Part shown: in pieces, positions 51,521-60,716 of the stretch
How positions within the stretch are numbered: the stretch's first letter is position 1
How the letters are laid out: every line of letters starts with the position of its first letter
From: Paracidovorax valerianellae
GTDB lineage: Bacteria; Pseudomonadota; Gammaproteobacteria; Burkholderiales; Burkholderiaceae_C
Direction of reading: 5' to 3'
Length of the DNA: 64,000 nt
NCBI RefSeq assembly: GCF_900102625.1
Contig: NZ_FMZC01000002.1
Location: 62,001-126,000 of the forward strand
The notes under the pieces: generated by a model
What the model was told of the DNA's origin: nothing
Database searches by the model: none
Seen by the model: the letters and a program-made list of their open reading frames with translations, nothing else
Translations under genes and position numbers: made by a program

Positions 51521-52714
51521 TCAGGTGCTGGGAACGGAAAAGCAGCAGGAGTAAACCGCCTGCGTGAGCATCCGCTCAGCCTCGCTCTGCTCGGTAATTC
51601 CGCCACCAACACCATAAGTCCACTCGCCTTGCGCGACGACGAACTGGGCCGGACCCGCTGAAGTCAAAGCCTTCGAATCGCGTGGCCCGCCGTGGCGCTC
51701 CATGAAAGCTTCAGCAACGGGCCTGTACCCATGCGGATTGACATCAAGCTCCATCAGCACTGATGGTCGCTTGGTCAACACGTGCAGCGGCATATTCCAG
51801 GCTCCGTCACCTTGCGGAGATCCAATCTTTTGGGCGTGATCTTTGCCCGGCTGCTGTAGCCTTGCCAGAAAGAGCGCCGTTGCATCGCGCAGTTGAGAGA
51901 CGGTCACATCGAACTGCACAGCCGCCCCCGAGCGCTGCAAGCCACAGTGGCCACGCAGAGCTTGTAGCAGGGCACTCGTGAAGCGTGCAGTGCCGTTCGG
52001 ATCGGCATAGGCAAGGCGATTTGTCGTGGTGGCCCGCAGCACCGCCCAATCGGTGCAGAGCGGTTCGCCGCTACGCAGAGCGTTGATGAGCGGCCGGGGG
52101 GTTTCTAGCTGCAATAACACCTGAGGACTGAACTCCATGCATGCATCGATCAAGAAAATAAGGCTTGCGCGTGCCCTACGGATCGCGGCCTGGCAGGTGT
52201 TGGAAACGTGGAAGGCGGCTTGCCAGGGATTATCCAAGTCGTCGCCGAAGTCATCGCAGATGAGGTACTGATCTACGCCGTCACCCACACCGTGACCGCA
52301 GAAATAGAAAACGCCGCGGCTATCTGGGCTGGTCTCGAGCCGCGCCAACCAGCGCTTGTAGGCCTTTTGCACATTGGACAATGTAGAAAGGGTAACGGCT
52401 TTCGTGAGATTGGCGGGTGTGGTGTAGTCGAGCTCCGGGGAAGTGAGCATCTCGACACTACCGAGCGGCGCGTCGGGGTTGTTGAACGCCTTGTCAGACG
52501 GCAATCCCCGCGCAGGGCTCATGCCATCCGCGCCACCAAGGAACCAGTCCGCCATGGCCTCGACGGAGCGGCGCGGCGAGCCCAGCGGCGTACCGTCACC
52601 GAAGCCCGCGGCAGCCATATTCGGGTAGGTCTCGCAGCCGATTAGCAGCACATGGGTGGCCGTGCTCGCCGGATCTTGGTGGATTGCGGTCGATTCGAAG
52701 ATCAGCGCCACCAA
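51521..52714 (-). CDS. Caspase-like (peptidase C14/CHF) protease
   Basis: 397 residues. The caspase/haemoglobinase fold is suggested by the first strand HVLLIGCETYP, the catalytic His in GVFYFCGHGVGDG (near residue 143) and the catalytic Cys after a hydrophobic strand in LIFLIDACMEF (near 193); TNRLAYADPNGTARFTSALLQAL is the usual post-catalytic region. The C-terminal 130 residues are an extra domain. Bacterial caspase-like proteases frequently act in conflict systems by cleaving an effector after a trigger. It sits 6 bases after an alpha/beta hydrolase gene and 9 before the unknown gene. Confidence 0.8.
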   Translation of the reverse strand: MVALIFESTAIHQDPASTATHVLLIGCETYPNMAAAGFGDGTPLGSPRRSVEAMADWFLGGADGMSPARGLPSDKAFNNPDAPLGSVEMLTSPELDYTTPANLTKAVTLSTLSNVQKAYKRWLARLETSPDSRGVFYFCGHGVGDGVDQYLICDDFGDDLDNPWQAAFHVSNTCQAAIRRARASLIFLIDACMEFSPQVLLQLETPRPLINALRSGEPLCTDWAVLRATTTNRLAYADPNGTARFTSALLQALRGHCGLQRSGAAVQFDVTVSQLRDATALFLARLQQPGKDHAQKIGSPQGDGAWNMPLHVLTKRPSVLMELDVNPHGYRPVAEAFMERHGGPRDSKALTSAGPAQFVVAQGEWTYGVGGGITEQSEAERMLTQAVYSCCFSVPST

Positions 52715-52720
52715 ATCCTC

Positions 52721-53923
52721 CTAGCTCAGGCGTGCGGCCAGGCGCTTGTAAAAGCTCGGGCGTGCGAAGTAACCGCCGTGCGCCTGCAGCAGCCCGTAGC
52801 CCGTGTCGAAGCGATAGTCGTCCGGACCCTCGAACACCCCCTCGGTCCGGAATGAAAAGACGTCGTTGGAGTCGTAGACGTTGAGCCAGCGATGGAAGGA
52901 TTTAGGCTTGCCGAGACGATCCGTCGGCGGATTCGCAGGCAGCTTTGCGTCGCTGACGCGATACAGGGTCATCTCTTCGAACACCGCGATCTGCGAGCCG
53001 ACCGAGACGAAAATATCGAACTCCAGTTCGGGCCTGAAGTGGGTCACGATGTCATAGAGAATCACGCCGCCCAGGCTGTGACCGATGACCACCAACTTGT
53101 CGTCCCCGGAGCGTTTGGCTTTCACCGCCTCGTCCAGGTCTACCAGCACCTGCCGCACGATGGGGCCTGGCGCCTCGCGGGTGCCCCGCTGTGACAGATA
53201 GACGAAGACGTCTCCGAGAAAACGCGCGGCGTTCTTATGCAGGCTATTGCGTCCCAATCCGGTGAGAAGCGCGGTGGCAGCGTCGCTCGGTGCTTTACCC
53301 AGTCGACTGATCGACTCTTTAAAGGACTGGAACCAGTCTTTCAAACCCAGCGACTCGACTGACCTGCCTGCTATCGTGGCGCGGTAGGGCTGAATCTCCT
53401 GAAGCAGCTTTTGGACGAACTCTTCGTTTGTCAGAGCCGGTTCGGCCAAGGCCCATGTAGGTGCGCGGTTTGCCTCAAGATACGCCAGAGAGGCAAGGTA
53501 TCCTTCCAACATATCGCGATATGCCGGTTCACTGGTAGCGACAGCCGAGGCGGTATCCCAAGCCAAATCGACCGCCTCCGCGAAGCCGCGATCGCGGCTC
53601 ACATCGCTCAGGCTGACCGCGCCGGGACCGTAATGATGGCGGGCCTCGCCTAGCCACAGGTTCAGTCCCGCAGTATTCTGCCCCGATGGGCTGACGCTGA
53701 GCGTTTCCACGCCATCGTCCAATTGGGGCAGCGAGGCATGGTTCCAGCGGAACTTCACACCACTCTCGCCCCAGTATGGAAAGAACGTCGTCAACTTGGC
53801 TGGATCGATACCGATACTGGGAGCAAGCAGCGTTTGGAAGAAACCACGCGTGCGCTCCACGCGGTCGTTATAACCGGCGTCCTTGGTACGGTTGTTGACT
53901 CCATGCACGAACACGATAGGCAT
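52721..53923 (-). CDS. Alpha/beta hydrolase (lipase/esterase-like), first gene of caspase operon
   Basis: 400 residues, starting directly with the first strand MPIVFVHGVNNR. The nucleophile elbow GHSLGG lies near residue 293 (LVVIGHSLGGVILYDIVTHF). A later Asp (YDSNDVFSF, near 347) and His (LLQAHGGYF, near 384) complete a plausible Ser-Asp-His triad. The long insertion between the first strand and the nucleophile is helical. This resembles PGAP1-type or phospholipase-like proteins. Cytoplasmic by lack of a signal peptide. Being followed by a caspase-like protease suggests a zymogen-like membrane-lipid effector. Confidence 0.8.
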   Translation of the reverse strand: MPIVFVHGVNNRTKDAGYNDRVERTRGFFQTLLAPSIGIDPAKLTTFFPYWGESGVKFRWNHASLPQLDDGVETLSVSPSGQNTAGLNLWLGEARHHYGPGAVSLSDVSRDRGFAEAVDLAWDTASAVATSEPAYRDMLEGYLASLAYLEANRAPTWALAEPALTNEEFVQKLLQEIQPYRATIAGRSVESLGLKDWFQSFKESISRLGKAPSDAATALLTGLGRNSLHKNAARFLGDVFVYLSQRGTREAPGPIVRQVLVDLDEAVKAKRSGDDKLVVIGHSLGGVILYDIVTHFRPELEFDIFVSVGSQIAVFEEMTLYRVSDAKLPANPPTDRLGKPKSFHRWLNVYDSNDVFSFRTEGVFEGPDDYRFDTGYGLLQAHGGYFARPSFYKRLAARLS

Positions 53924-54380
53924 TGCGATTTCTCCTCCCTGATTTTTGTGCTTTGACGCCGGCCCCCGCCTGGTCGCCAGCCCATCATAAGGCGCGGCGC
54001 ACGCCGCAATCCATAGCGCGGCACAGCAATATTACATGCCGGCCGTGGGAACCGCCTAGTCACCGCAGGTGCGACGAACGGCCTAAAGGTCTAGCGGAGC
54101 CAACAGCAGCGGCAGCTCCCTTTCTACTGTCGCCTCGTGCGTTCTGGTGAGGATTCCCTAGGGCACTCATGCGAATGGGATTGCAAAAGAAAAGGGGGAG
54201 CTCAGAACGTCTGCGCAGAGTCTGGAGTTCGCAGCGTCTTCTTTCTCCGCGCCCGGCTGCTTACCCTGCGCCTCGGGAGCGCCGGTAACGGGCGAAGCTG
54301 ATAGCGTGGGGGATATAGCGCATTTATTCGTCTTTATTAGCGGGCGCAACGGTGCGCCGTGAACAGGAAAGAAGGACCGG
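53924..54380. promoter_or_regulatory. Divergent intergenic region between hydrolase operon and TonB receptor
   Basis: 457 bases without a convincing gene. It must contain promoters for the minus-strand hydrolase/caspase operon and the plus-strand receptor. The only clear structure is a hairpin at 54343-54358 (GGCGCA/TGCGCC, 4-base loop) in the receptor leader. Confidence 0.5.
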
Positions 54381-57300
54381 ATGTCGCTTCGTGCGTGCTC
54401 GCAATGGCTCGGCTTGATCTGCTGTGCAGTGCCCGCGCTGCAGGCAATCGCCACGCCCACCACGATCGACATCCCCGCCGGCCCGCTGAGCGTGGCGCTG
54501 GACACCCTGTCGCGCCGCGCCGGGACGCAAGTGCTGTACCAGCCGCAGCAGGTTGAAGGTGTCTCCAGCCCCGGCGCCCATGGCGCAGAGGGCGCTGGCC
54601 AAGCGCTGGAGCAGTTGCTCCGGGGCACTGGCCTCATGGCGCACCGCGATGCTTCCGGCGCGGTATTGCTGCAACCGGCACCGGCGAGTACACCCGCTGC
54701 GAAGCTAGGCCCGCAGGCAGCGCGCCCTCGCACACCGGCGCCGATTGCGCTGCAGGCGATCAAGGTCACCGGCTCGCGCATTGCCCGCTCACAGGTCGAA
54801 GGACCGGCACCGCTTGCGGTCATCACCGCCGAGCAGATCCAGGCCGGCGGCTTCACTACCGTACCGCAGGTGCTGCGCGCCATGACCCAGAACATCGGCC
54901 AGACACAGAGCGAGCAGTCACTCGGCAACGCCGACTACAGTCCGGGATCGCAGCAGGTGGATCTGCGGGGCCTGGGGCCGAACCACACGCTAGTGTTGGT
55001 TAACGGGCAACGCATCGCCGACTTCCCCATGCCTTTCATGGGGCGCAGCAACGTCGCCGATGTCTCCGGCCTGCCGCTGGGCCTGATCGAACGCATTGAG
55101 GTCCTGACCGGCAGTGGATCGGCCATCTACGGCTCCGACGCCATCGCCGGCGTTATCAACTTCATCCTCAAGCAGCGCACCGACGGCACCACGTTCGACG
55201 CGCGCATGGGCCAAACGGACCGGGGCGATGCGCAGTCGTTGGAACTGGGAATTTCCAGTGGTTATTCGCACACTGCCTTCGACGGCATTTTTGGCTTACA
55301 GCTCACCTCCCAGCAACCGCTTTGGGCGTACCAGCGCAGCCGCCAGGATTCCACCCGCGACGCACCGAGCGAGCACGCGGCCGCGCCGCGCCGCACGTTC
55401 TTGCGCGCCGATGCCTCCGGTGCCTACCTGGATCCGGGCGAATCGGCCTGTGCACCTGTGGAGGAACTTAACGGCAACAGCACCAGCTACAGTGCGCGCC
55501 CCGGGCAAGGTGCCGTCGATCCAGCGTCCGGCCAGCGTGGCCCCGGCTATTACTGCGGCAGCCCCGCGTCCATCGGCTACGGCACCGTGCTGAATCGGCG
55601 CCTTGGCTTCAATGCGCACGCCTCGCTGCGCTACGCGCTGGACGCGTCATCGCACTGGTTCGCCGACCTTCAGCTCGGCTCGCACGCAGTCTCGCTGCTT
55701 CGCGATGTGCCCAGCTGGGCCTACATGGACGCCGACGGCAACGAGCAAGGCGACTTCTACAACCGTGCGACAGGCCAGGTCGAGTACTGGAGCCGCCAGT
55801 TCACTCCCGAGGAAATGGGAGGCCTGGCACGCAACATGATCGATACCCGGCAAAAGACCCTGAGCATCGCCACCGGCATCAAGGGGCAGCTTGGCGAAGC
55901 GTGGTCCTACGAAACGACCCTGAGCCATTCGCAGTACCGGGCACGCATCAGTTGGCCACGCATCGTGGCTGCACGTGCGAACGGGCTGTTCCTCGGGCAA
56001 CCGACCGGCACGGATCCCGGCTCGAATACCGCGGTGTTCGATGCAGATCCCGCTCGCCTGTATGCCCCGTTGCGCCGCGACGAATACGAGGCCATTGCGG
56101 AGCGCACGCAGTACACGCCGCGCTCGCGCACGGACACCCTCTCGGCCACACTGACGAATACCCAGCTGGGAGCCTTTCCAGGCGTAAATGCCGCACTGTC
56201 GGTGACGGCCGAAGTCGGCGGGCAGTCCTACGACCTGCACCCCGATCCCCTGGCGACGCAGTATTACTACTACAGCTGGCGCGATGCCGATGGCAGCGGA
56301 AGCCGTGATCGCTGGGCGCTGGCCAGCGAGTTGCGCCTGCCGGCGACCGAGCGCTTGAACGTCAGCCTGGCCGGGCGCTACGACCAGTACCGCTACACGG
56401 GACGGCATCCCGGTCGCTTCACCTGGAACGCAGGACTGGAATGGCGCCCCCGCGACAGCCTGCTGTTGCGGGGTTCCTATGGACCAGGTTTTCGTGCCCC
56501 CGACCTGCATTACCTCTATGCAGGCGAAGGCAACGACGAAGCCACAAGCGTGGACTACTACCGCTGTGCCACCCAGGACGCCCAGGCCAGCACCGCCGCG
56601 TGCCGCTTCAACGACGAGTCGCTGGTGCGTCGCCGCCGTGGCAACCGGGATCTCAAGGCGGAAACGAGCACGGCCTGGACCGCAGGCGTGGTGTGGTCCC
56701 CTCATCAGGGCCTGGACCTGTCGATGGACTATTTCTCGATCGACATGCGCGACCAGGTGCAGGACCTTCGCGTAGACCGCGTCTTGCGCGATGAGGCCGA
56801 CTGCAAGCTCGGACAACGGGACCCGGCCTCCAGCGCATGCCGCCAAGCGGTCGAGCGCGTGGAGCGGACCGCAGAGGGCGCCCTCTATGCGGTCTCCGTA
56901 GTGCCGATCAATGTAGCGCGGGAAACCACCAGCGGCGTGGATGCCAGCCTGCGTTACCGGATCGAGACGCGTGCAGGAGCGCTCGATTTCATCGGCAGCT
57001 ACACCTGGGTGCACCAGCACCGGATCCAGCTCCAAGGCGGTGGCGCCATAGAGGACGCATTCGCGGTCAACAGTGGCTACGACGCACCGCGCACGAAAGC
57101 CAACGCCACCCTGCTCTGGTCCCGCAATGCGTGGGCCGCCAGCCTGCAGGGCCAGCGCCTGGGACGCCTCCCCAGTGAGGACTCGTCCCTGGAGCTTTAT
57201 CAAGCAGGCAGCGGAGCCAGCCCCTGGATCGCTGCGACCTACCGCTTCAACGGCACGCTGCAGTACCGCTTCAACGCGCGTGCGCAAGTGTCGCTCGCCG

Positions 57301-57443
57301 CGACGAACCTCTTCGATGCGATGCCGCCGGTGGACCGCAGCGCGACGGTCTACCCGTATTACGACACGTCCTGGTTCGACACGACCGGACGGCGATTGAC
57401 TCTCCAGTACACCCAGAAGTTCGGTGGCACGCCGCTCTACTAG
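54381..57443 (+). CDS. Large TonB-dependent receptor with STN domain
   Basis: 1020 residues, ATG 54381 after AAGGAC. Signal peptide (to about ALQAIA), then an STN domain (TIDIPAGPLSVALDTLSRRAGTQVLYQ). The plug contains TGSRIARS, IRG-type DLRGLGPNHTLVLVNGQRI, and IERIEVLTGSGSAIYGSDAIAGVINFI. The barrel ends TGRRLTLQYTQKF. The GSAIYGSDAIAGVIN style matches the large receptor family for carbohydrates, peptides or plant compounds common in Xanthomonadales rather than siderophore receptors. Its STN domain fits signalling through the FecI/FecR pair 4.5 kb upstream on the same strand. Confidence 0.9.
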   Translation: MSLRACSQWLGLICCAVPALQAIATPTTIDIPAGPLSVALDTLSRRAGTQVLYQPQQVEGVSSPGAHGAEGAGQALEQLLRGTGLMAHRDASGAVLLQPAPASTPAAKLGPQAARPRTPAPIALQAIKVTGSRIARSQVEGPAPLAVITAEQIQAGGFTTVPQVLRAMTQNIGQTQSEQSLGNADYSPGSQQVDLRGLGPNHTLVLVNGQRIADFPMPFMGRSNVADVSGLPLGLIERIEVLTGSGSAIYGSDAIAGVINFILKQRTDGTTFDARMGQTDRGDAQSLELGISSGYSHTAFDGIFGLQLTSQQPLWAYQRSRQDSTRDAPSEHAAAPRRTFLRADASGAYLDPGESACAPVEELNGNSTSYSARPGQGAVDPASGQRGPGYYCGSPASIGYGTVLNRRLGFNAHASLRYALDASSHWFADLQLGSHAVSLLRDVPSWAYMDADGNEQGDFYNRATGQVEYWSRQFTPEEMGGLARNMIDTRQKTLSIATGIKGQLGEAWSYETTLSHSQYRARISWPRIVAARANGLFLGQPTGTDPGSNTAVFDADPARLYAPLRRDEYEAIAERTQYTPRSRTDTLSATLTNTQLGAFPGVNAALSVTAEVGGQSYDLHPDPLATQYYYYSWRDADGSGSRDRWALASELRLPATERLNVSLAGRYDQYRYTGRHPGRFTWNAGLEWRPRDSLLLRGSYGPGFRAPDLHYLYAGEGNDEATSVDYYRCATQDAQASTAACRFNDESLVRRRRGNRDLKAETSTAWTAGVVWSPHQGLDLSMDYFSIDMRDQVQDLRVDRVLRDEADCKLGQRDPASSACRQAVERVERTAEGALYAVSVVPINVARETTSGVDASLRYRIETRAGALDFIGSYTWVHQHRIQLQGGGAIEDAFAVNSGYDAPRTKANATLLWSRNAWAASLQGQRLGRLPSEDSSLELYQAGSGASPWIAATYRFNGTLQYRFNARAQVSLAATNLFDAMPPVDRSATVYPYYDTSWFDTTGRRLTLQYTQKFGGTPLY

Positions 57444-57569
57444 GCCGCCACCCGAGCAGTGACGTTGCCCGGGGCGATCACTCCGCACCGGCCGAGTGCA
57501 GCCCGACGCAACGCCTCCCGCACCACTCGCCCCAATGGGCGTTCGTTCACACCACCCCAAGGAAAGGAA

Positions 57570-57977
57570 ATGAAAACACCCCGTCCCACCTCCCTTACCG
57601 TGATTGCCTGGCTGTTGATCGTCTCTTGCGTGTTGTCGGTCGCCTCTTTCGTGATGGCCCACGGAAACCCCGCAGCAGAGAACGTCATGCGCCAGGGCGT
57701 TCTGCCCCTGTGGCTTCAGTATGCGATCGGCTATTTCGGCATGGCGGTGCAGCTGGTCTGCGCCCTCGCCTTCCTCAAGGGCAAGGCCTGGGGACGAACG
57801 CTCTACATCGGCTGGGGCGTCATCGGGCTGGTGATCGGATTTGCGACATCGCCCATGAAGCTGGCGCTGATTCCAGGGGCGATCCTGTTTGCGATCGTTG
57901 TGTTCTTCCTGCTGCGCCCGGCGGCTAATGCTTTTTTCGCCAACCGCCGCCATGACGTCAGCCTCGGCCGCGCCTGA
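57570..57977 (+). CDS. Small integral membrane protein
   Basis: 135 residues, ATG 57570 after AAGGAAAGGAA. Four hydrophobic segments (SLTVIAWLLIVSCVLSVASF, AIGYFGMAVQLVCALAFL, TLYIGWGVIGLVIGFAT, LALIPGAILFAIVVFFLL) and a short basic tail. It follows the TonB receptor by 126 bases and is ended by a hairpin at 57992. Function unknown; may be co-regulated with the receptor. Confidence 0.65.
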   Translation: MKTPRPTSLTVIAWLLIVSCVLSVASFVMAHGNPAAENVMRQGVLPLWLQYAIGYFGMAVQLVCALAFLKGKAWGRTLYIGWGVIGLVIGFATSPMKLALIPGAILFAIVVFFLLRPAANAFFANRRHDVSLGRA

Positions 57978-57991
57978 GTGAGGCCCCGGAG

Positions 57992-58018
57992 ACCGGCGCC
58001 CACGCACCGGGTGCCGGT
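57992..58018 (+). terminator. Candidate hairpin terminator after the membrane-protein gene
   Basis: ACCGGCGCCC pairs with GGGTGCCGGT around a short loop, 15 bases after the stop of the membrane-protein gene. A short TTCT follows; no long T-run. Confidence 0.5.
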
Positions 58019-58223
58019 TCTCATGCGATGCGCCTACGCCCTGCTCACACCCCATGCCGATCTGGAATGCACGGTTGATGCCGTGGCATGGGGACCCGTC
58101 GATTAACGAAACACATTCAAGACTTCCTCCAGACCATCGCATGAATAGTGAAATTCGCGCCGAGCACCGTCTCCTCTCGTTCAAACGTGTCCAACCCTTG
58201 GCCTTCCAGCAGAGGATTGCCCG

Positions 58224-59885
58224 ATGGACGCACTGATCCAAGCCGGCCAGGAAGCGCTTGCCCGCGGGGATTACGCGCACCTGTGTCGGCTGTGGTCTGG
58301 CAGCACAGTGTTCAGCCACCTGGAGGACGAGGCGATCGCGTCGGTTTTCCAGCAATGTCGCGCCGCCGCCGAGCGCGGCCAGGATGCTGAATGGCCCTGG
58401 CTGATGCAATGCTCGATTTACCTCGATTGCAGCGACCAGTTCATCGCCAACCGGGCTACTGCCCTGCGCAGCACTTGGGAGTGGGCACAGAAAGCGATCG
58501 ATCTTGCACCAGGCAATGCCTTGGCGCATCGCCTGGCGGGCAGTGCCTGCTACTGGATGGGCGACCACCCGCGGGCGATCGCGGCCTATCGGCAATCGAA
58601 TACATTGCAGCCGCAGGTTGACCTACAGGTGCGCCTGTTCGAGATGGCACTGCGTCCCGATGGCAGCAGCTTTCGGGAACTGCCACTGGACCTGCGCGAC
58701 GACGAGGCGAGCAATTACTACCGCGCCGGCGTGACCTTGGGTAAATGGCTTGCCGACATCGATGACGCGGCCGATGCAGCGTACATCGCAGCCATTCAAG
58801 TCGCGCTGTACGAGCGCTGCAGCGCCCTGTATGCCCTCTGCCTCGTTCATCACGAAGGCAATCCCTTCAATGCCGACGGCCATACGTTTGCGATGTGCTG
58901 CAACAACCTGGGTCAGCTGTATAACGCCCAGGGCCGGCACGAAGAAGCCTTGAAACTGATTCAACAGGGCCTGGAGCACAGCGAGTTTCAGTATCTGCGC
59001 CAAAACCTGCGCGACACCTATCGCCACCTCGGCATGGCCAAGGAAGCGGCCGACAGTTCGCTGACGCTGCTGCAGCACTACGACCTGGAGCCGGCCCTGT
59101 TCTTCGATTGTGCGCAGACGGCCTGCAGCTACCTCAACCGCATCGGCCAGAGCGAGGACGTGTTGCAGATCATCGATGCCGCCGATGAAACCTACCAGTC
59201 GTTGTCGGAGGACATGCAGCAAGAGTGCCTGGCCATCTACGCCAAGCTGTCGGTGCATCGGGCACTGGCTGCATCGCAACTCGGCGGCACGTCCCCATCG
59301 GCGATGGACGAAGGGTTGATCGAGAAGGCATTGGAGGACAGTCCGCAGGATCTTGAACTGCGCTTGGCACACTGCAGCCTGCTGGTGAACCGGCAGGCCT
59401 ATGCGGAGGCACTCGCTTCCTACGGTAGCTTGGTGCACGATGCCGCCGCAGCCCAGAATGCCCGTGTGTTTCGCAATGCACTCGGGGCGCGCGGTTACCT
59501 GCTGCTGTATCACTTGAACGATCCACTCCAGGCACTGCAGGACTACAACGCCATCGAGCACGGTGGCCATCTGGACTTCTACACCTGCTACTACCAGGCC
59601 AATTGCCACTACGTGCTGAAGGATGTGGGGGCCACGCTGGCAGCAGGTCGACGCGCCTCTGAACGGATCAACGATGCGATCACACGCGACGATCCGCAGT
59701 CGGTGGCGCAGCTGCACATGATGCTGGCCAACAGCCATTTCGATGCGGGTGACTTTCCTGCCGCGGTCCGCGCCTACGAGGCATCGCTCATCCATGACGA
59801 CAGGCCGGACGTGCGCGAGAACTACGTGCTGGCCCAACAACTTGCACAGCCCAAGAAAGGGTGGCTCTCAAGGCTCTTACGCTAG
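58224..59885 (+). CDS. TPR-repeat protein
   Basis: 553 residues, ATG 58224 after AGAGG. No signal peptide. Several tetratricopeptide-type helix pairs: KAIDLAPGNALAHRLAGSACYWMG, CCNNLGQLYNAQGRHEEALKLI, LRDTYRHLGMAKEAADSSLTLL and MLANSHFDAGDFPAAVRAYEASL near the end. It probably scaffolds protein-protein contacts in the cytoplasm. Followed 64 bases later by a DUF2628 membrane protein. No enzymatic motif seen. Confidence 0.75.
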   Translation: MDALIQAGQEALARGDYAHLCRLWSGSTVFSHLEDEAIASVFQQCRAAAERGQDAEWPWLMQCSIYLDCSDQFIANRATALRSTWEWAQKAIDLAPGNALAHRLAGSACYWMGDHPRAIAAYRQSNTLQPQVDLQVRLFEMALRPDGSSFRELPLDLRDDEASNYYRAGVTLGKWLADIDDAADAAYIAAIQVALYERCSALYALCLVHHEGNPFNADGHTFAMCCNNLGQLYNAQGRHEEALKLIQQGLEHSEFQYLRQNLRDTYRHLGMAKEAADSSLTLLQHYDLEPALFFDCAQTACSYLNRIGQSEDVLQIIDAADETYQSLSEDMQQECLAIYAKLSVHRALAASQLGGTSPSAMDEGLIEKALEDSPQDLELRLAHCSLLVNRQAYAEALASYGSLVHDAAAAQNARVFRNALGARGYLLLYHLNDPLQALQDYNAIEHGGHLDFYTCYYQANCHYVLKDVGATLAAGRRASERINDAITRDDPQSVAQLHMMLANSHFDAGDFPAAVRAYEASLIHDDRPDVRENYVLAQQLAQPKKGWLSRLLR

Positions 59886-59949
59886 TACGCGAGCCTGCGC
59901 CGCCTTGCATCACACCACACCGCCCATTCCATCCGCAGGACATGCACCT

Positions 59950-60351
59950 ATGAACGACACGGCCCAGGACTATTCGCAATACAGCCCCAAATGGCAGTTT
60001 CGATTCGATTTCTATGACCGCTACGGCGAGCCGAAATCCTCCACCTTCAAAGCAGCGATGCGGTCCAGCACGTTGTCGTTGGGCCAGAAGATCAAGCTCA
60101 ACATGAATTTCTATGCGTTCTTCTTCGGATTCATCTACTACTTCGTTCTGGGCATGTGGCGCAAGGCGCTGGTCTTGATCGGCGTGTCGTTCGTGGTGGG
60201 CTTCATCTGCGCTTTCCTGCCGGAATACGTGCTGCGTGCCTTCAGCTTTGCGTACGCCCTATTGGTGGGCATGACCGCCAACTACGGCTACTACCTTCAT
60301 AAGATCAAGGGCAGTACCAGCTGGAATCCCCTGGAGGGCGTGCGTTGGTAA
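59950..60351 (+). CDS. DUF2628 family membrane protein
   Basis: 133 residues, ATG 59950. The N-terminal soluble part (QYSPKWQFRFDFYDRYGEP) is followed by the DUF2628 core: SLGQKIKLNMNFYAFFFGFIYYFVLGMW broken by short turns, then two more helices (ALVLIGVSFVVGFICAF, FAYALLVGMTANYGYYLHKI). DUF2628 proteins are small inner-membrane proteins of unknown role. Downstream hairpin at 60372-60394. Confidence 0.8.
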   Translation: MNDTAQDYSQYSPKWQFRFDFYDRYGEPKSSTFKAAMRSSTLSLGQKIKLNMNFYAFFFGFIYYFVLGMWRKALVLIGVSFVVGFICAFLPEYVLRAFSFAYALLVGMTANYGYYLHKIKGSTSWNPLEGVRW

Positions 60352-60716
60352 GCACATGCGCAGCCCCACTCGATCGCCGTTGATAGCGGCGATCAAGAAG
60401 CCACACAGCGCGTTACATGACACCTACTGCGGGGGGATTTACCCGGCGATGACCAACATAGATTCTATCTGGCGGAACAAAACAGCACGTGCGATGCGGG
60501 AGGCATCGCGTGCCGGCAAGAACAACACGCGTTCCCGGTACCACGCACGCTGCAATACAGCGTTTTTCCAGTAGTTCGGACTCCTACCAACAATGCGGAT
60601 GGATGGAACGGGCACAGGTCCTGATCCAGCACTCGAGCGCGCATCCGCCAGGGACCACCTTGCCATGGAAAGCTGCAGGACAGATCACGCGCGACAGGGG
60701 GAAGCAGGAGTTCGCA
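60352..60716. other. Gap containing a hairpin and the start of the ICE-type module
   Basis: 365 bases between the DUF2628 gene and the first ICE-type gene, with no supportable gene. A frame open upstream of 60717 has non-coding-like composition. This is a reasonable place for an element boundary, but no tRNA end or integrase attachment repeat is visible. Confidence 0.45.
60372..60394 (+). terminator. Candidate hairpin terminator after DUF2628 gene
   Basis: Perfect 8-base stem GATCGCCG/CGGCGATC with a 7-base loop, 20 bases after the DUF2628 stop; no T-tract. Confidence 0.45.

Noticed and set aside
55647-58595. Very long minus-strand open frame (about 980 codons) opposite the large TonB receptor.
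   Set aside because: It is antisense to a receptor with clear STN, plug and barrel motifs; its composition is Arg/Gly/Val-rich without any domain, as expected for a GC-rich shadow frame.
60489-60716. Upstream extension of the ICE-type 286-residue gene.
   Set aside because: The ATG at 60717 has a good CAGGAG site, and the upstream residues look non-coding.
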